50,460 nucleotides of DNA from an uncultured Treponema sp. Its GTDB lineage: Bacteria > Spirochaetota > Spirochaetia > Treponematales > Treponemataceae. The translations under genes were made by a program, and so were the position numbers. How positions within the stretch are numbered: position 1 is the first letter of the stretch; each line of letters opens with the position of its first letter. Below, in pieces: positions 34,092 to 41,659 of the stretch. The notes under the pieces are model-generated. The model worked only from the letters and a program-made list of their open reading frames with translations. It did not search any database and had not been told where the DNA came from. Location: assembly GCA_949299755.1 (NCBI GenBank), contig CASGBA010000014.1, positions 1 through 50,460 on the forward strand, given 5' to 3'.

Positions 34092-36113
34092 ATGAAGTTT
34101 CTTTTGAACTCCGATAATAATCAGGACGGTAACAACCCCGAGAAAAAAGACGGGGATGATTTTTTTTCTTTCTTCAAAATGTTTTCGGATGATGACGATA
34201 AAAAGAAATCCGGCAGGAAAAATTCCAAACCTCCAAGGGCTTTTTTGTGGATTCTTTTCGGGCTTTTTTTATTGATTCTTTTAAGTTCCAATTTTTATTC
34301 CTTTTTGAATAAAAGCAGTTTAATACCATTTTCCCAATTCAGAAAAATGGTGGAATCCGGCGAAATTGTGCGGGTGGAGCTTTCTTCCTCTTATTTCACC
34401 GGTTACAATACTCCTTCCGGTTCACCTTCGGTGGCGCCGGAGGATACCGGATTTTTGCCTTCCTTTTTGCCCGGTATGGCCCGTACTGGCGGGACTGTTT
34501 ACCGGACGGTGGGTTTGCTGTCTGAAAATTTCATTTCCCTCCTTGATTCAAAAAATATTGAATATTCTGTTGTTACCGAAGAAAGGAATTATATACTGGA
34601 TTTCCTTCTCCAATGGATACTGCCCTTCGCTATTTTCTTCCTCATGTGGCGGTACCTGATGAAACGCATGGGTGGCGGCCTGGGTGGCAGTATTTTTTCC
34701 ACCGGGCAGTCCCGTGCCGCTTCGGTGGAGGAGGGCCAGGTGACAACCCGTTTTTCCGATGTGGCCGGTGTTGACGAGGCGAAGGAAGAGCTGGTGGAGG
34801 TCGTTGACTTCCTGAAAAACCCGAAAAAATACACCGATATCGGTGGAAAAATTCCCAGGGGTGTTCTTTTAGTGGGGCCTCCAGGAACGGGTAAAACCCT
34901 CCTTGCCAGGGCAGTGGCCGGTGAAGCCGGGGTTCCGTTTTTCAGGATAAGCGGTTCCGACTTTGTGGAAATGTTTGTGGGTGTGGGTGCCAGCCGGGTA
35001 AGGGATCTTTTCAAGCAAGCCAGGGAAAAGGCTCCGTGCATTATTTTCATAGACGAATTGGACGCAATAGGAAAATCCCGCATAAATTCCATGACTTCCA
35101 ATGATGAAAGGGAACAAACCCTGAACCAGCTTTTGGTGGAAATGGACGGCTTCGACGGCTCTAAAGGCTTGATTCTTCTTGCGGCCACAAACCGTCCCGA
35201 TGTTCTTGATCCGGCTCTTCTGCGGCCCGGACGCTTTGACAGGCAGATTGTTGTGGATCGTCCCGATGTTAAGGGTCGTGAGGAAATACTTAAAATACAT
35301 TCCAAAGGCGTTAAAATCGGCAAGGATGTCAATCTGGCGGATGTGGCCAAGTCCACCAGCGGATCTTCCGGGGCTGATTTGGCGAACATAGTGAATGAGG
35401 CGGCTCTTCTGGCGGTCCGTGCCGGCAGAAAAGAGGTTTCCCAGGAGGACTTTAACGAAGCGGTGGAAAAAGCGGTGGCTGGCCTTCAGAAAAAAAGCCG
35501 TGTTATCAGGGAGGATGAGCGTAAAATTGTCGCTTATCATGAAACCGGTCATGCTATTGTCACCGCATTCACTCCCAAGCAGGATAAGGTTCATAAAATT
35601 TCAATAATTCCACGGGGACTTTCTGCCCTGGGTTACACAATGCAAATTCCAGAAGAAGACAAGTATTTGAGCAGTGAAGAGGAGCTTTTGGGCCGGGTTG
35701 ATGTGCTTCTTGGGGGAAGGGCTGCCGAGGAAGTTGTTTTCGGTTCAATTTCCACGGGGGCTGCCAACGATTTGTCCCGCGCCACTGACATCATCCGCCG
35801 GATGATAACCGATTACGGTATGAGCTCCCGATTCAGGAATGTGGCCCTGAGCCAGCACGGTGCGGGCTACGGAGGATATCCGGGGGAACCCCAGCTGGTG
35901 CGTGATTATGCGGAAAGCACCCAGCAGTATATCGATGAGGAAATAGCGAAAATCATCGGTGAAAGGTACGATGCTGTAAAGAATTTGCTTAAGTCCAAGC
36001 TGGAGCTTGTAAAATATGTGGCCGGCCGTCTCCTGGAAAAGGAGATAATTGACGGCAAGGAATTTGAAGAGATTATCAACGCGGAAAAAAACTTGTCCTC
36101 CCCGGAGGAATAA
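34092..36113 (+). CDS. ftsH: ATP-dependent zinc metalloprotease FtsH
   Basis: A 673-residue membrane AAA+ protease that extracts and degrades membrane and short-lived soluble proteins. It has two N-terminal helices ([21 protein letters not shown] and [19 protein letters not shown]) around a small periplasmic domain, Walker A GPPGTGKT (262-269), Walker [12 protein letters not shown], the second region of homology [15 protein letters not shown], and zinc site HETGH (483-487). The acidic Asp/Lys-rich stretch before the first helix is unusual. No Shine-Dalgarno precedes ATG 34092; TAGTAT (34077-34082) ends nine bases upstream, so the leader is very short. It is divergent from fliS. Confidence 0.95.
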   Translation: MKFLLNSDNNQDGNNPEKKDGDDFFSFFKMFSDDDDKKKSGRKNSKPPRAFLWILFGLFLLILLSSNFYSFLNKSSLIPFSQFRKMVESGEIVRVELSSSYFTGYNTPSGSPSVAPEDTGFLPSFLPGMARTGGTVYRTVGLLSENFISLLDSKNIEYSVVTEERNYILDFLLQWILPFAIFFLMWRYLMKRMGGGLGGSIFSTGQSRAASVEEGQVTTRFSDVAGVDEAKEELVEVVDFLKNPKKYTDIGGKIPRGVLLVGPPGTGKTLLARAVAGEAGVPFFRISGSDFVEMFVGVGASRVRDLFKQAREKAPCIIFIDELDAIGKSRINSMTSNDEREQTLNQLLVEMDGFDGSKGLILLAATNRPDVLDPALLRPGRFDRQIVVDRPDVKGREEILKIHSKGVKIGKDVNLADVAKSTSGSSGADLANIVNEAALLAVRAGRKEVSQEDFNEAVEKAVAGLQKKSRVIREDERKIVAYHETGHAIVTAFTPKQDKVHKISIIPRGLSALGYTMQIPEEDKYLSSEEELLGRVDVLLGGRAAEEVVFGSISTGAANDLSRATDIIRRMITDYGMSSRFRNVALSQHGAGYGGYPGEPQLVRDYAESTQQYIDEEIAKIIGERYDAVKNLLKSKLELVKYVAGRLLEKEIIDGKEFEEIINAEKNLSSPEE

Positions 36114-36148
36114 CCGGGAAAGCCGCCGTTTTTTAGGGCGGCTCCCGG
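36114..36148 (+). terminator. Hairpin after ftsH
   Basis: CCGGGA-AA-GCCGCC, nine-base loop, GGCGGC-TCCCGG, starting right after the ftsH stop. The stem is long and GC-rich but there is no U-run behind it, so it may act as a 3' stabiliser or a rho-assisted terminator. Confidence 0.6.
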
Positions 36149-36209
36149 AATGCGCATTTAATCCCCCTTTAGTTTTAATCCCCATTTAAACAGATAATCG
36201 TGAATATAT

Positions 36210-36239
36210 TTGCAATTATTTCCTCTCCTGTGCTATAAT
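36210..36239 (+). promoter_or_regulatory. Sigma-70-type promoter of the GH5 gene
   Basis: TTGCAA (36210-36215), 18-base spacer, TATAAT (36234-36239), about 33 bases before the chosen ATG. Confidence 0.6.
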
Positions 36240-36272
36240 CTTTCAGGATTCCAAATGCAAATTGAGGAAAAA

Positions 36273-37313
36273 ATGAAAAAATGTTTTTGCGGGCTTCCCA
36301 AGGCTCTTTTTCTTTCCTTCACCCTTTTCCCGTTGTTTTTTTCCTGTGCCGCCAGGGACAGGGATTCAAGGCTGGCTGTGGAGGACGGTATCCCAGTCGC
36401 CGAAAGGTACGGGCAACTTCAGGTTATCGGAACGGATTTGTGTGACAAGACAGGAAATCCGGTTCAGCTGAGGGGGATGAGTTCCCACGGGCTTCAATGG
36501 CACGGGAAATATGCGAATGAAAAGGTTTTGCGGTGGCTGAGGGATGACTGGAATGTGCAGGTTTGGCGTGCCGCCATGTATTTAACCCAGGGCGGCTACA
36601 TTTCCAACCGGGCGCTGAAGTTTAAGGTCATCGATTCCATAGAGGCTGCGGCAAAGCTCGGTATGTACGTCATTGTGGACTGGCACGTGCTGGGGGACAG
36701 GAACCCCCAGGCTTACCAGGAGGATGCCGTCGAGTTCTTTTCGGAAATCGCCGGGAAGTACGGGGAGCTTCCCAATGTCATCTACGAAATTTGCAACGAG
36801 CCTAACGGGGAGGATGTTACCTGGAACGGATGCATAAGGCCCTATGCGGAAGCTGTCATCGCCGCCATAAGGGAACGCGACCCCGACAATATCATCATAG
36901 TCGGGACACCCACCTGGAGCCAGGATGTGGACAAGGCTGCGGAAAACCCTCTCCCGGGTAAAAATATCATGTATACCCTCCATTTTTATGCGGGCAGCCA
37001 CGGAAAGTCTTTGCAGAATAAAGTGTCCGCGGCCCTGGCGGCGGGACTGCCGGTTTTCGTGACGGAATGGGGAACCACCAAGGATACAGGCGACGGAGGC
37101 GTTTTTGAAAAAGAAACCCTCCAATGGCTGTCTTTTTTGAAGAAAAATAATATTTCCTGGGTAAACTGGTCCGTCAACAATAAAGGTGAGGATTCCGGTA
37201 TTTTAAAAGCTTATGCTGATAAAAACGGGGAGGGTGGATGGACGGAAGCGGATTTAAGCCAATCCGGAATTTTATTGCGTTCCATCCTTGTTAATGAAAA
37301 AAAAATAAAATAG
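36273..37313 (+). CDS. GH5 endoglucanase (cellulase), probable lipoprotein
   Basis: A 346-residue glycoside hydrolase of family 5, likely cutting beta-1,4-glucans. The signal peptide MKKCFCGLPKALFLSFTLF ends in PLFFSC, a spirochaetal-type lipobox with Cys25 as the lipid site. The catalytic domain starts after about residue 40: LRGMSSHGLQW, YVIVDWHVLGD, the acid/base Glu176 in EICNEPNG, MYTLHFYAGSHG, and the nucleophile Glu265 in FVTEWGTT. This resembles subfamily GH5_2. ATG 36273 follows GAGGAAAAA; an in-frame ATG at 36255 is possible. There is no carbohydrate-binding module. galE follows 36 bases later behind its own ribosome site. Confidence 0.9.
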   Translation: MKKCFCGLPKALFLSFTLFPLFFSCAARDRDSRLAVEDGIPVAERYGQLQVIGTDLCDKTGNPVQLRGMSSHGLQWHGKYANEKVLRWLRDDWNVQVWRAAMYLTQGGYISNRALKFKVIDSIEAAAKLGMYVIVDWHVLGDRNPQAYQEDAVEFFSEIAGKYGELPNVIYEICNEPNGEDVTWNGCIRPYAEAVIAAIRERDPDNIIIVGTPTWSQDVDKAAENPLPGKNIMYTLHFYAGSHGKSLQNKVSAALAAGLPVFVTEWGTTKDTGDGGVFEKETLQWLSFLKKNNISWVNWSVNNKGEDSGILKAYADKNGEGGWTEADLSQSGILLRSILVNEKKIK

Positions 37314-37349
37314 AATATAACTTCAGGAATGAGATTTTAAGGGGGTCTT

Positions 37350-38336
37350 ATGAAAGTTCTGGTTATCGGTGGAGCCGGATATATCGGCAGCCATGTGGCT
37401 AAAGCTTTTTTGAAGGCAGGACATAAGGTTACTGTTTTTGATAATCTTTCATCCGGTTTGTTGATGAATATTTTTGACGGCGAGGATTTTATTCCGGGGG
37501 ACATCCGCCATCCGGATGATCTTGAGCGGGCCTTCTCCCTGGGATTCGACGCCTGCGTCCATCTTGCGGCTTTTAAAGCTGTAGGTGAATCCATGGTTCA
37601 GCCTGAAAAATATTCCGTCAACAATATTTCAGGAACCCTGAATATTCTTAACGCCATGTGCGCCCACAATTGCCGCTACATTGTGTTCTCTTCTTCCGCG
37701 GCCACTTTCGGTTCCCCCCAGTATCTTCCGATAGATGAAAAGCATCCCCTCAACCCGGAAAGTTACTACGGCTTCACCAAGCTGGAAATAGAGCGTTTCC
37801 TGGGCTGGTACGACAAGATTAAGAATATCCGCTTCGCGGCTTTAAGATACTTTAATGCGGCCGGCTATGATCCCGAGGGCGAAATTATCGGCCTTGAAAG
37901 AAACCCCCAGAACCTTCTTCCCATAACGATGGAAGTTGCCAAGGGTTGGAGGAAAGAGCTTCAGATTTTCGGACAGGATTATGACACCAGGGATGGAACC
38001 TGTATCCGGGACTATGTACATGTGTCGGACTTGGCGGAAGCCCATGTGAATTCCCTGGCATACATTGACAGGGAAAACAAGAGCCTGGTTGTGAATCTGG
38101 GAAGCGAGGTCGGGATTTCCGTTACGGAAATGACCGAGGCGGCCAGAAGGGTTACCGGGAAGGAAATCCCTGCCCGCTATGTGGGACGCCGTGCCGGCGA
38201 CGCATCAGCCCTTTACGCCACCTCCGCTCTTGCCAAGGAACTCATCGGCTGGGCTCCGAAATATTCCGATGTGGATACCCTGATATCCTCCACATGGAAG
38301 GTGTACCAGAAATACGACAAAAATCCCTATGCCTGA
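37350..38336 (+). CDS. galE: UDP-glucose 4-epimerase
   Basis: A 328-residue short-chain dehydrogenase-like enzyme that interconverts UDP-glucose and UDP-galactose. NAD binding is in VIGGAGYIGSHVAKAF, the SSSAATFG strand supplies the catalytic Ser region, and YYGFTKLEIE holds the Tyr-x-x-x-Lys pair. RYFNAAGYDPEGEIG-type and DYDTRDGTCIRDYVHVSDLAEAH segments (DTRDGTCIRDYVHVSDL) are typical for GalE. GGGGGTCTT precedes ATG 37350. Its stop overlaps the M20 peptidase start by eight bases, so the two are coupled. It can use incoming galactose or supply glycan synthesis. Confidence 0.94.
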   Translation: MKVLVIGGAGYIGSHVAKAFLKAGHKVTVFDNLSSGLLMNIFDGEDFIPGDIRHPDDLERAFSLGFDACVHLAAFKAVGESMVQPEKYSVNNISGTLNILNAMCAHNCRYIVFSSSAATFGSPQYLPIDEKHPLNPESYYGFTKLEIERFLGWYDKIKNIRFAALRYFNAAGYDPEGEIIGLERNPQNLLPITMEVAKGWRKELQIFGQDYDTRDGTCIRDYVHVSDLAEAHVNSLAYIDRENKSLVVNLGSEVGISVTEMTEAARRVTGKEIPARYVGRRAGDASALYATSALAKELIGWAPKYSDVDTLISSTWKVYQKYDKNPYA

Positions 38337-39579
38337 TACCGGAAAAATCACGGCTTCTCTTATTTCCCGCTGGGTCGGGGAGCAGAAACCCCTTATTGTG
38401 GAGCTGGAAAGGCTTTTGACGTCCTTTCCGGCCCTGGCTCCGGAATCCGGCGGGGACGGGGAGCTGGAAAAATGCTGTGCCCTTGAAGAAAAACTCCGTT
38501 CCCTGGGTTTCCGGGATTTCGAGCGTTTTGATGCCCCTGACCCGAGGGTTCCCTCTGGAATCCGTCCCAACCTGGTTGTCACCGTCCCCGGAAAAAATGA
38601 CGGGGTGCGCCTTTGGGTTATGAGCCATTTGGATGTGGTTCCGCCTGGGGATCTTTCAAAATGGGAGACCGATCCTTGGACGGCTGTTGAAAAGGACGGG
38701 GCGGTTTACGGCCGTGGAGTTGAGGACAACCAGCAGGGGCTGGTTTCTTCGGTGATTGCAGCCTTGTTTTTCATCAAGAACGGGATTGTCCCTGAGTATA
38801 CCCTGAAGCTTCTTTTTATGGCCGATGAGGAAAACGGCTCCGTTTTCGGTATGCAGTATCTTCTGAAGGAATGCAGCCGGAATCCGCTTTTCAGCAAGTC
38901 CGATTTCATCATCATCCCCGACGGAGGGGATTCCCTGGGTGAAACCATAGAAGTGGCGGAAAAAAACATCCTCTGGCTCAATGTGATAATCCAGGGTAAA
39001 CAATCCCATGGTTCCCGGCCTGATTTGGGGATAAACGCCTACCACGCCGGTTGTGATCTTGCCCTGAAACTTCATGGCCTTGAAAGGAGGTTTTCAGCAC
39101 GGAACCCGCTTTTTGAGCCGGATTATTCCACCTTCCAGGCTACAAAAAAAGAAGCCAATGTGCCGAACATAAACACAATCCCCGGAGAAGACCTTTTTTG
39201 CATGGATTGCCGCATCCTTCCGGAGTATAAACTTGATGTGGTCAGGGCCGCGGTTAAGGAAGTTGTGGCGGAAATTGAAAGGGATTACGGTGTTTCTGTT
39301 TCCGTCAAGGAGGAACAGGCGGTGGAATCGGTTTCGGTCAGTCCGGAAGCCCCTGTGGTCAAGTTGATTCACTCTGCGGTGGAAACCGTTTTGGGAAGAA
39401 AATGCCGCCCTGTGGGTATCGGTGGAGGTACTGTGGCGGCTTACTTGAGGAATGCCGGTTATGATGCTGTGGTTTGGAGTATTATGGACGAAACAGCCCA
39501 CCAGCCCAATGAGTATTCCAAACTGGATAATATCATCGGGGAAGCCTCCGTTCTGGCGGCGGCGGCCTGTTTATGCTGA
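38329..39579 (+). CDS. M20-family metallopeptidase/deacylase
   Basis: A 416-residue zinc amidohydrolase of the ArgE/DapE/CPG2 type. The metal sites are visible: MSHLDVVPPGD (His-x-Asp), GRGVEDNQQGL (bridging Asp), MADEENGSVFGM (Glu-Glu, catalytic base and ligand), and a late His in MDETAHQPNEYS. The dimerisation domain with KQSHGSRPDLGINAYHA lies between. Substrate may be a dipeptide, acyl-amino acid or similar; nothing in the sequence decides. The start overlaps galE and its stop overlaps the radical SAM gene by seven bases, giving a tight three-gene unit. Confidence 0.85.
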   Translation: MPDTGKITASLISRWVGEQKPLIVELERLLTSFPALAPESGGDGELEKCCALEEKLRSLGFRDFERFDAPDPRVPSGIRPNLVVTVPGKNDGVRLWVMSHLDVVPPGDLSKWETDPWTAVEKDGAVYGRGVEDNQQGLVSSVIAALFFIKNGIVPEYTLKLLFMADEENGSVFGMQYLLKECSRNPLFSKSDFIIIPDGGDSLGETIEVAEKNILWLNVIIQGKQSHGSRPDLGINAYHAGCDLALKLHGLERRFSARNPLFEPDYSTFQATKKEANVPNINTIPGEDLFCMDCRILPEYKLDVVRAAVKEVVAEIERDYGVSVSVKEEQAVESVSVSPEAPVVKLIHSAVETVLGRKCRPVGIGGGTVAAYLRNAGYDAVVWSIMDETAHQPNEYSKLDNIIGEASVLAAAACLC

Positions 39580-40628
39580 CTCCCTGTCCCCTTCCGTCTT
39601 CCGGCCCGAATGGCAGAGACTGGCGTACGGAAAATCCAGGAAAGGTACAGTCATCCTTCCCTTGCCGGATTCCGCCGGCCTTTGCGTCCCTTATTGCCGC
39701 CGCCGAAAATTCCGGGGATGCCGGGGCAGCTGATGCCCTTAAAAGGCAGGTTTGTCCTTCCCCCGGGGAAGGTTTAATCACCGGCAATGAAAGGTCTGAC
39801 CCCTTGGGGGAAGCATCCCACTGTGTGTTCCCGCGCCTTGTCCATCAGTATAAAAACCGGGTTCTCCTTCTTTCCACAGGGCGCTGCATAGGCTATTGCA
39901 GATATTGTTTCCGCAGGAGTTTCGGGGCCGGAAATTACGGCTTCATTTCCGATGAGGAGACGGAGCAGGTTTGCGGGTATATCGCCGGGAATCCTGAAAT
40001 CGATGAAATCCTTGTTTCCGGAGGAGATCCGATGTCAGCGCCTTTTAGGAAATTGGAAGCTCTTTTTTCAAAAATAAGGGGTGCCAGACCGTCCCTTCTG
40101 ATACGGTTGTGTACCAGAGCCCCGGTTTTCGCCCCGGAAATTTTCACTCCGAAAAAGCTTAAAACCTTAAAATCTTTCCGTCCCCTTTGGATCATCCCTC
40201 ACATAAATCATCCGGAGGAACTGGGTAGTGCCCAGCGTAAATGTTTGTCCGCTTTCATTGACGCAGGTATTCCCGTCCAGTCCCAGACTGTTCTCTTGCA
40301 GGGGGTTAATGATGACAGTGGAATTCTTTGCCGGTTGTTCAAAGATCTGACATGTCTGGGGGTAAAGCCCGGGTATCTTTTCCAATGCGACCTGGCTCCT
40401 GGAACCTCATGTTTCCGTGTACCCTTGAAAAAGGGTTTATCCATATGGAAGGAGCTGCGTAAAGAGCTTTCAGGCCTTTCGCTTCCTTCTTTCGCTGTTG
40501 ATTTACCCGGTGGCGGAGGAAAATTCCCGCTGTCTGTGGCAGCGTTGGTGGAAAATATTGTTTCCTGTACCAATAATGAATTAATTATTCGCTGTGATGA
40601 TGGAAAAGTATACACTTATTTAATATAA
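39573..40628 (+). CDS. KamA/EpmB-family radical SAM aminomutase-like protein
   Basis: A 351-residue radical SAM enzyme. The [4Fe-4S] motif is GRCIGYCRYCFRR (CxxxCxxC), followed by ILVSGGDPMSAP, and the PLP lysine lies in VDLPGGGGKFPL, as in lysine 2,3-aminomutase. The length suits EpmB, which makes R-beta-lysine for elongation factor P, more than full KamA (over 400 residues with a zinc-binding tail). The N-terminal 70 residues are atypical. epmA and efp are not in the window, so the substrate is not settled. It overlaps the M20 gene by seven bases. An AT-rich spacer and the sigma factor gene follow. Confidence 0.8.
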   Translation: MLTPCPLPSSGPNGRDWRTENPGKVQSSFPCRIPPAFASLIAAAENSGDAGAADALKRQVCPSPGEGLITGNERSDPLGEASHCVFPRLVHQYKNRVLLLSTGRCIGYCRYCFRRSFGAGNYGFISDEETEQVCGYIAGNPEIDEILVSGGDPMSAPFRKLEALFSKIRGARPSLLIRLCTRAPVFAPEIFTPKKLKTLKSFRPLWIIPHINHPEELGSAQRKCLSAFIDAGIPVQSQTVLLQGVNDDSGILCRLFKDLTCLGVKPGYLFQCDLAPGTSCFRVPLKKGLSIWKELRKELSGLSLPSFAVDLPGGGGKFPLSVAALVENIVSCTNNELIIRCDDGKVYTYLI

Positions 40629-40697
40629 AATGTATAATAAATAATACAGAATGTAGTTTGTTTTTGTAGTCATATTTTAAGGATTTGTTAAATTTTC

Positions 40698-40727
40698 TAT
40701 TTTATTATAAATTAAAGAAATAAAATA
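40698..40727. repeat. AT-rich inverted repeat upstream of the sigma-54 promoter
   Basis: TATTTTAT (40698-40705) and ATAAAATA (40720-40727) with a 14-base spacer, centred about 80 bases upstream of the predicted start of transcription. The distance suits an enhancer-binding-protein site, but AT-rich DNA makes such repeats by chance. Confidence 0.25.
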
Positions 40728-40764
40728 AGACCAATCGCTTTTTACTGCAAGTTGATTAAACAAA

Positions 40765-40781
40765 TTGGCACGTTTTTTGCT
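40765..40781 (+). promoter_or_regulatory. Sigma-54 (RpoN) promoter of the sigma factor gene
   Basis: TTGGCACG (40765-40772), four Ts, then TTGCT (40777-40781). The GG and GC pairs are exactly ten bases apart, a near-perfect match to the -24/-12 consensus TTGGCACG-N4-TTGCT. The predicted start of transcription is about 40792, two bases before the ATG. A weak -10-like TAATAA (40782-40787) overlaps but has no matching -35. Confidence 0.8.
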
Positions 40782-40793
40782 TAATAATATGTC

Positions 40794-41621
40794 ATGGAAT
40801 ATGATGACAGCTTGTTGAAAAAATATCTTGCAGAAATCCAGCGTTATCCCCTGCTTTCCTTCGAGGAAGAGATGGATCTTTCCAGGAAGATAAAGGACGG
40901 GGACAGGGCTGCCTTTGAAAAACTTGTTAATTCAAACCTCAGGCTTTCTGTTGCTATCGCAAAAAGATACGTGGCCTTTGATCTTCCTCTTATTGATTTA
41001 ATACAGGAAGGAAACATAGGACTTCTTACTGCCGCGGAAAGATATTCATTTTCATATAGACTTAGGTTTTCCACCTATGCCTGCTGGTGGATTCGGCAAG
41101 CCATAACCAGGGCTATTGCGAAAAAATCCCGTCTTGTAAGACTTCCTGGACGCAAGGAAACTTTGGCCAGAAAAATCCGTCAGGTACGGGATGAACTTTC
41201 TTCCAAGTCTTACGGGCTTCCCACCTTCAAAGATATTGCGGATGAGCTTGGAATGGACGAGAAAAAGGTTGCTGAAATCTATTCTGTTTCCGAGCCTGCT
41301 TTCAGTTTGGAGGCGGAATACGATACCGAGCGGGGCACCTCATTCAAGGATGTGCTTGCAGATAATTCCTTTAATCCGGAAGAGCAATTTTTGAATAAAT
41401 GCAGGAAATCCCAGGTTTTAAAAATGCTTAAATCCCTCAAAAAGAATGAGTCATTCATAGTGTTTGAGCGTTTCGGTTTTAACGAGGACAGGAAAAAACG
41501 CACCTTCTCTTATCTCGGTAAATGTCTGGGGGTTTCTGCGGAAACAGTCCGCCAGACTGAAATCAGGGCTTTGAAAAAACTCCGGGCCAGCAAGGAAGAT
41601 TTTTTCGCCGTTTCGCCTTAG
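40794..41621 (+). CDS. Group 2 sigma-70 family factor (RpoS-like)
   Basis: A 275-residue RNA polymerase sigma factor. Region 1.2 begins at once (DSLLKKYLAEIQRYPLLSFEEE), region 2 has NLRLSVAIAKRY, LIDLIQEGNIGLLTAAERY and the -10-binding FSTYACWWIRQAITRAI, region 3 runs through LPTFKDIADELGMDEKKV, and region 4 ends with SYLGKCLGVSAETVRQTEIRALKKLR. Region 1.1 is absent and the region 4 linker is short, so it is an alternative rather than the housekeeping factor. There is no Shine-Dalgarno; the message from the sigma-54 promoter would start about two bases before ATG 40794. It converges with a membrane PP2C phosphatase gene. Confidence 0.92.
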   Translation: MEYDDSLLKKYLAEIQRYPLLSFEEEMDLSRKIKDGDRAAFEKLVNSNLRLSVAIAKRYVAFDLPLIDLIQEGNIGLLTAAERYSFSYRLRFSTYACWWIRQAITRAIAKKSRLVRLPGRKETLARKIRQVRDELSSKSYGLPTFKDIADELGMDEKKVAEIYSVSEPAFSLEAEYDTERGTSFKDVLADNSFNPEEQFLNKCRKSQVLKMLKSLKKNESFIVFERFGFNEDRKKRTFSYLGKCLGVSAETVRQTEIRALKKLRASKEDFFAVSP

Positions 41622-41659
41622 TGATAACCCGCTTTTTATCCTGCGCGCGGGGAATTCCT

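Noticed and set aside
34589-35594. Long open frames antisense to ftsH (up to 266 codons)
   Set aside because: They are shadows of the real gene: no ribosome site, no domain, and low-complexity Ser/Arg/Pro composition caused by codon bias of ftsH.
40782-40787. TAATAA as a sigma-70 -10 box of the sigma factor gene
   Set aside because: It lacks the final T and has no -35 box at 16-18 bases, while the overlapping sigma-54 site is near-perfect.
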